In this document: in pieces, positions 19,650-23,692 of the stretch
Position numbering within the stretch: position 1 is the stretch's first letter
How the letters are laid out: each line of letters begins with the position of its first letter
Origin: Welwitschia mirabilis
Lineage: Eukaryota; Gnetophyta; Gnetopsida; Welwitschiales
Direction: 5' to 3'
Assembly: GCA_051453625.1 (NCBI GenBank)
Contig: JBOZIK010000001.1
Location: 207,381,175-207,404,866, forward strand
Length of the DNA: 23,692 nt
Translations under genes and position numbers: made by a program
Notes under the pieces: generated by a model
Told to the model about the DNA's origin: nothing
Database searches by the model: none
What the model saw: the letters and a program-made list of their open reading frames with translations, nothing else

Positions 19650-20767
19650 TTTTAGGGGTTTGACCCCAATAAGGAGAAGACTTAGTTCTTTAGAGAAGGA
19701 AAATCCCTAGTTTTGGACATCAATGAAGATGTTTATTATAAAATCAAGAAGAAACTTCAATATAGTTTAATTGAAAGGTTCATCTCATCTAGTTCATGAC
19801 CAAGGATACATAAGATCTATGAATGAGTGATAACTAAATGGATAGAAGTTAGTAAAGTCAATGTTATTACTATATTAAAAGGGTTGATTCTTTTCTAGTT
19901 GGACAATGAACAAGATCAGGATAAAATAATCATGAAAGGACCTTGGTTCTTTGGGTTTCAGGGTTTTATCCTTTTCAAATGGATGTAGGATGCAATCAAA
20001 TCCAAACCTTTTTAAGAATCTCCTAATTTAAGTGCACATCCACAAGTTTCCATTGGAGTTTTGGAATGAAGATATATTAAGAAAAATTACTGCTTAATTT
20101 GGTAAACTGATCAAACTAGTTAGGATTATCATCAAACATATAAGACTAGTTTTGACCAGATTTTGCATATGGATGAGCCTAGAGGGCATAAAATAGATTC
20201 AATTTATAAAATTGAGATTAGATGGAGTACTTGTGAACTTGAAATTACTTGTGAGAACCTTTTTATCTCATGTGATGTTTGTGAAAAATCAAGTCACATT
20301 TCGAGAAGATGTATTTCTTCTGAAAAGAAATGTTTACATTGTGGTAGAATAGGTTATTTAAGAGAAGAATATACAAAATGTTTGGTTGACATTAAGAAAA
20401 GAAAAAGAAAACCTATACTTTTTGTAGGAAGACTAGATATAATCAGGCCATATGTCAGTGTAAGTAAAAGATGGAAAACACAGGGAAAATAACTACTATC
20501 TTCTTCAAGGAAACTAAGGAAAAAAAGGAGAAGAAGGTATAAGAAAGGAAGTACAACTCCTTCCAAACTCTTTTGTAAGAAGAAAATCCCCAAAAACCAT
20601 TAAATAGTAATGAACCTAATGATCTGAAAACCCAAATGAAAGGGAGGCCCAACAATAGAACCCTTTGAGAAAGGGAAATGATAGAGAATGTGGCTAATAG
20701 CTTCTAAGACACCATTAAAGATATACTAAGAAAAGTTCAAGCACCTAGAAAGGGGCAAAAACAACTC
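19650..20767 (+). pseudogene. LINE-B ORF1: DUF4283 and zinc-knuckle RNA-binding protein, degenerate
   Basis: Frame 0 from about 19662 reads FDPNKEK, GKSLVLDINEDVYYK, LIERFISS, ITKWIEVSKVNVITILKGL and MKGPWFFGFQGFILFKWM (19933-19986), a clear DUF4283 pattern. A frameshift near 20030 puts FPLEFWNEDILRKIT and FGKLIKL in frame 1. A second shift near 20165-20200 returns to frame 0, where ELEITCENL precedes an intact knuckle CDVCEKSSHISRRC (C-x2-C-x4-H-x4-C, 20271-20312). The second knuckle CLHCGRIGYLREEY (20331-20372) has His and the last Cys both changed to Tyr, each a transition. A Lys/Arg-rich tail (KKRKRKP) follows; the frame stops at 20492 and the homologous tail continues with stops to the ORF2 ATG at 20770. 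The true start codon is not identifiable. Confidence 0.88.
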
Positions 20768-20769
20768 TA

Positions 20770-23692
20770 ATGAATTGTTTTATATAAAATNNNNNNNNNN
20801 NNNNNNNNNNNNNNNNNNNNNNNNNNNNNNNNNNNNNNNNNNNNNNNNNNNNNNNNNNNNNNNNNNNNNNNNNNNNNNNNNNNNNNNNNNNNNNNNNNNN
20901 NNNNNNNNNNNNNNNNNNNNNNNNNNNNNNNNNNNNNNNNNNNNNNNNNNNNNNNNNNNNNNNNNNNNNNNNNNNNNNNNNNNNNNNNNNNNNNNNNNNN
21001 NNNNNNNNNNNNNNNNNNNNNNNNNNNNNNNNNNNNNNNNNNNNNNNNNNNNNNNNNNNNNNNNNNNNNNNNNNNNNNNNNNNNNNNNNNNNNNNNNNNN
21101 NNNNNNNNNNNNNNNNNNNNNNNNNNNNNNNNNNNNNNNNNNNNNNNNNNNNNNNNNNNNNNNNNNNNNNNNNNNNNNNNNNNNNNNNNNNNNNNNNNNN
21201 NNNNNNNNNNNNNNNNNNNNNNNNNNNNNNNNNNNNNNNNNNNNNNNNNNNNNNNNNNNNNNNNNNNNNNNNNNNNNNNNNNNNNNNNNNNNNNNNNNNN
21301 NNNNNNNNNNNNNNNNNNNNNNNNNNNNNNNNNNNNNNNNNNNNNNNNNNNNNNNNNNNNNNNNNNNNNNNNNNNNNNNNNNNNNNNNNNNNNNNNNNNN
21401 NNNNNNNNNNNNNNNNNNNNNNNNNNNNNNNNNNNNNNNNNNNNNNNNNNNNNNNNNNNNNNNNNNNNNNNNNNNNNNNNNNNNNNNNNNNNNNNNNNNN
21501 NNNNNNNNNNNNNNNNNNNNNNNNNNNNNNNNNNNNNNNNNNNNNNNNNNNNNNNNNNNNNNGGAAAAAACCCTAAGAAATCTTATTAGTCAATTTAATA
21601 TTGATTTAGTTTATTTACTAGAAACAAAAATAAAAAATGGTATGAAAATGATGAGTTTAGGACAGTAATGGAATTTCTTTACCTATGTAGCTCAAGGTAA
21701 TTCTAGAGGTCTCATGATCTCCATAGAAATGGAGGTAGATCTGATTAATAGCAATAAAATCTACATTACAATGTTCCTTAAAGAAGAAGGCTAGACTATA
21801 ACAAACATTTATAGTCCCCAAAACAATCAAGATAAAGCCACTATATTGGAAGAATTACAATGGATAGTGATAGATAAATATAAATAACTCATCATGAGGA
21901 TTTTAATCAATGTCTTTACCCTTGGAAAAACTCAAGGGATAATAACTGGAATTCCAGATGAGCTTCAATTCTTAAAAATTTTTTTAGCATAAAATTCTCT
22001 TAGAAACATTCATATTACTAGATGCAAGTATACATGGTCTAATAGAAAGATATATAACAATCTAATCATGTCTAAATCGACACAATCCTTACTAGCAAGG
22101 ACTTTGTTAAGCTTCTAATTAAAGCCTATGTCCTAAATAGAATAGCTTTAAATCACCATTCTATCAGACATAGAGTGGGATCAATTTCATCCTAGAGAGT
22201 TCCATCTCACATGGAATAGTATTGGATTAATTGAACAGAAACTAGAATATTAATTAAAAAAATATGGACCTGGTATAATAGAACACAATTCATAACTTTT
22301 CTATACAGACACCTCAATATCTTAAAAGTCCATAAAGAGATTAGAGAAGGAAAGATAAAGAGAGGTTTAAGTCCAAAGTAGTACTTAAGGAAGAAATCCA
22401 AAAAATTCAGACTAAGCAGGAAAAGGAAGAATACCAAGATAGCCTCTACAACAGGAAATATTAATGCCTACTAGAACTCTAAGTAATAAATGTTGATGAG
22501 GAAAATTATTAGAGAGAACACTTAAGGATCAAATGGCTAAATGAGTAAGATAAGCACACTAGGTTTTTCTTCCAGTAAGACAACCAACACAGATCAGATA
22601 ATAGGATCAGATGGCTTACCATAAGAGGCCAAATAATAGAAAATTAATAGGACATAACTAAGGAAATATAGACCCATCTTATAAGAATCTGTGAATAGGA
22701 CGATATTATCCTAGCCTTATTTCAGAGAATAAGAGAATTTCTAATGAGGACAATTCCTTGCTTATTTGACCCTTAAGTAAAGATGAAGTTTGATTGTTGT
22801 AAGGCTTTTGAAGAATAATAAATCCCCAACCCTGATGGGTGGTCAGTTGAACTTTTCAAATCTTACTTCTCCATATTAAAGAATAATCTTCAAGACATTA
22901 TGCAGGAATTTTTTTACAATAAGCAAATCCCTAGGAAAATAAATAGAACCAAGTGGTTCTTATTCTTAAAAATAGGAATGCTATCAAACTAAAGGACTTT
23001 AGACCTTTAGGTATTTGTAATCTTATTTATATTCTCTTTACAAAAATCATGATTGGCCAAATTATCCCTCTGCTTCTTACGGTACTTTCAAAGAACCAAG
23101 CTGGCTTCATCTGATCTAGGTATATTCAAAACTAAATCCTCTTGACTCATGACATCATTCATTCTATTAAAAAATATAAATTTCCTATTCTTATTGCTAA
23201 ATTGGATATTACAAAAGCTTATAATTTAGTCAGTTGATAATTATTAGAAAGTATCCTTAGCAAAATTAGTTTTCATTAAAACATCATTACTCTTTAATTA
23301 GAGATGTAAACATTAGCCAAATTTAGTGTAGAGGCTAACAATCATAGATCAAATTTTGTTTCAGTAGATGAGGGATTAAGACAAGGGGATAATCTATCCC
23401 CATATATTTTCCTCTTTGTGATGACTATTTTACAGGTCTTCTTAAGAAGTACTAAAGTTATAAAAATTAGAATTAAAGGTCAAACTTTTATCAATAATCA
23501 CTATGCAAATGATACCATCATTATGATCAAGGCTTTATATTAGTAAGAAAAAGCTATGAAGAATTCCATAAATTTTTTTTTTGTGACAACTACAAGTCTT
23601 CATTCCAACCAGAACAAGTCAAGAATCCATACTTTAGGCAGAAATAGTATTAGAAGGGGTGAAATCACCTAAATCCTGAATTCAAAACTAGG
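20770..23692 (+). pseudogene. LINE-B ORF2: endonuclease and reverse transcriptase, partial
   Basis: ATG 20770 aligns with the ORF2 start of the fragment at 18901. After the gap the endonuclease shows NLISQFNIDLVYLLETKI (Glu of the QETK motif), QGNSRGLMIS, TNIYSPQNNQDKAT, DFNQCLYPW (21899 on, another frame), ITRCKYTWSNRK and ALNHHS (for SDH). RT begins with NPDGWSVELFKSYFS (22828 on, frame 1), then frame 0: LTVLSKNQAGFI, LIAKLDITKAYNLV (23190-23231, catalytic Asp kept, AYD now AYN), GLRQGDNLSPYIFLFVMTIL (23373-23432) and HYANDTIIM (from 23499). The last is the YADD active site with the first Asp changed to Asn. Stops often replace Trp or Gln. The remainder (RT thumb, zf-RVT, RNase H if any, poly(A)) lies beyond the window. 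Confidence 0.92.
20791..21562. other. Assembly gap (772 N) inside LINE-B ORF2
   Basis: Run of N between the ORF2 start (ATG..WN equivalent) and the endonuclease segment KTLRNLISQF. By comparison with the fragment at 18901-18942 only a few tens of bases of ORF2 should be missing, far less than the gap length. Confidence 0.99.

Larger units (their letters stand above)
19620..23692 (+). mobile_element. LINE-B: degenerate L1-type non-LTR retrotransposon, 5' part
   Basis: The plus-strand order is ORF1 with DUF4283 and two CCHC knuckles, then ORF2 with endonuclease and RT, running off the right edge inside RT. The 5' boundary near 19620 is where the LTR homology ends. LINE-B differs clearly from LINE-A in ORF1 and RT wording, so the two are separate families or lineages. 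Confidence 0.9.

Noticed and set aside
22207-22437. 76-codon minus-strand hydrophobic open frame
   Set aside because: Antisense to the linker between LINE-B endonuclease and RT, with no recognisable domain.

Overview
The window looks like intergenic, heterochromatin-type DNA from a seed plant. It is very AT-rich, CpG is visibly scarce, and almost every recognisable coding remnant belongs to a plant retrotransposon: Ty1/copia, Ty3/gypsy, or L1-type LINEs whose ORF1 carries DUF4283 and CCHC domains. No intact host gene, RNA gene, CRISPR array or bacterial-type operon is visible. All element genes are broken by stops and frameshifts. Much of the damage I could read codon by codon is of the C-to-T / G-to-A type expected from deamination of methylated cytosine. 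Four runs of N interrupt the sequence (359-932, 2706-3483, 13034-13043, 20791-21562). || Layout. (1) 1-358: unclassified, somewhat CpG-richer repeat-like DNA with GATGATG-type direct repeats. (2) 933-6886, minus strand: a copia element read from its 5' LTR (5378-6886) through the primer binding site (5364-5375), gag, protease, GAG-pre-integrase, integrase and the N-terminal part of reverse transcriptase. The rest of RT/RNase H and the 3' LTR are in the first gap or left of the window. Its U3 holds a 100-bp tandem repeat beside the TATA box and an ~18-bp minisatellite built on an AGACGTCT palindrome. (3) 6887 to about 8900, plus strand: the 3' end of a gypsy element (integrase C-terminus, polypurine tract, LTR starting at 7608). 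The copia LTR ends exactly inside the gypsy integrase reading frame, so the copia is nested in the gypsy. (4) About 8900-14390: AT-rich sequence with no element I can name, plus small tandem repeats and a 10-N gap. (5) 14390-17935, minus strand: a nearly full-length degenerate L1-type LINE (LINE-A) with ORF1 and ORF2. (6) 17939-19618, plus strand: a diverged second copy of the gypsy LTR, interrupted by an AT-rich inverted-repeat element (18243-19149) that holds a fragment of another LINE. (7) 19620-23692, plus strand: the 5' part of that other LINE (LINE-B) with ORF1, endonuclease and RT, running off the right edge. || Most notable are the nested insertions with a base-level junction, the palindromic U3 minisatellite whose CpG cores have decayed in both directions, an in-frame 45-bp duplication inside the integrase catalytic core, and the LINE-B ORF1/ORF2 junction fragment sitting between ~38-bp inverted repeats, part of which was later tandemly duplicated. 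I found no sign of a new functional system. The interest is in genome archaeology and LTR regulatory repeats.
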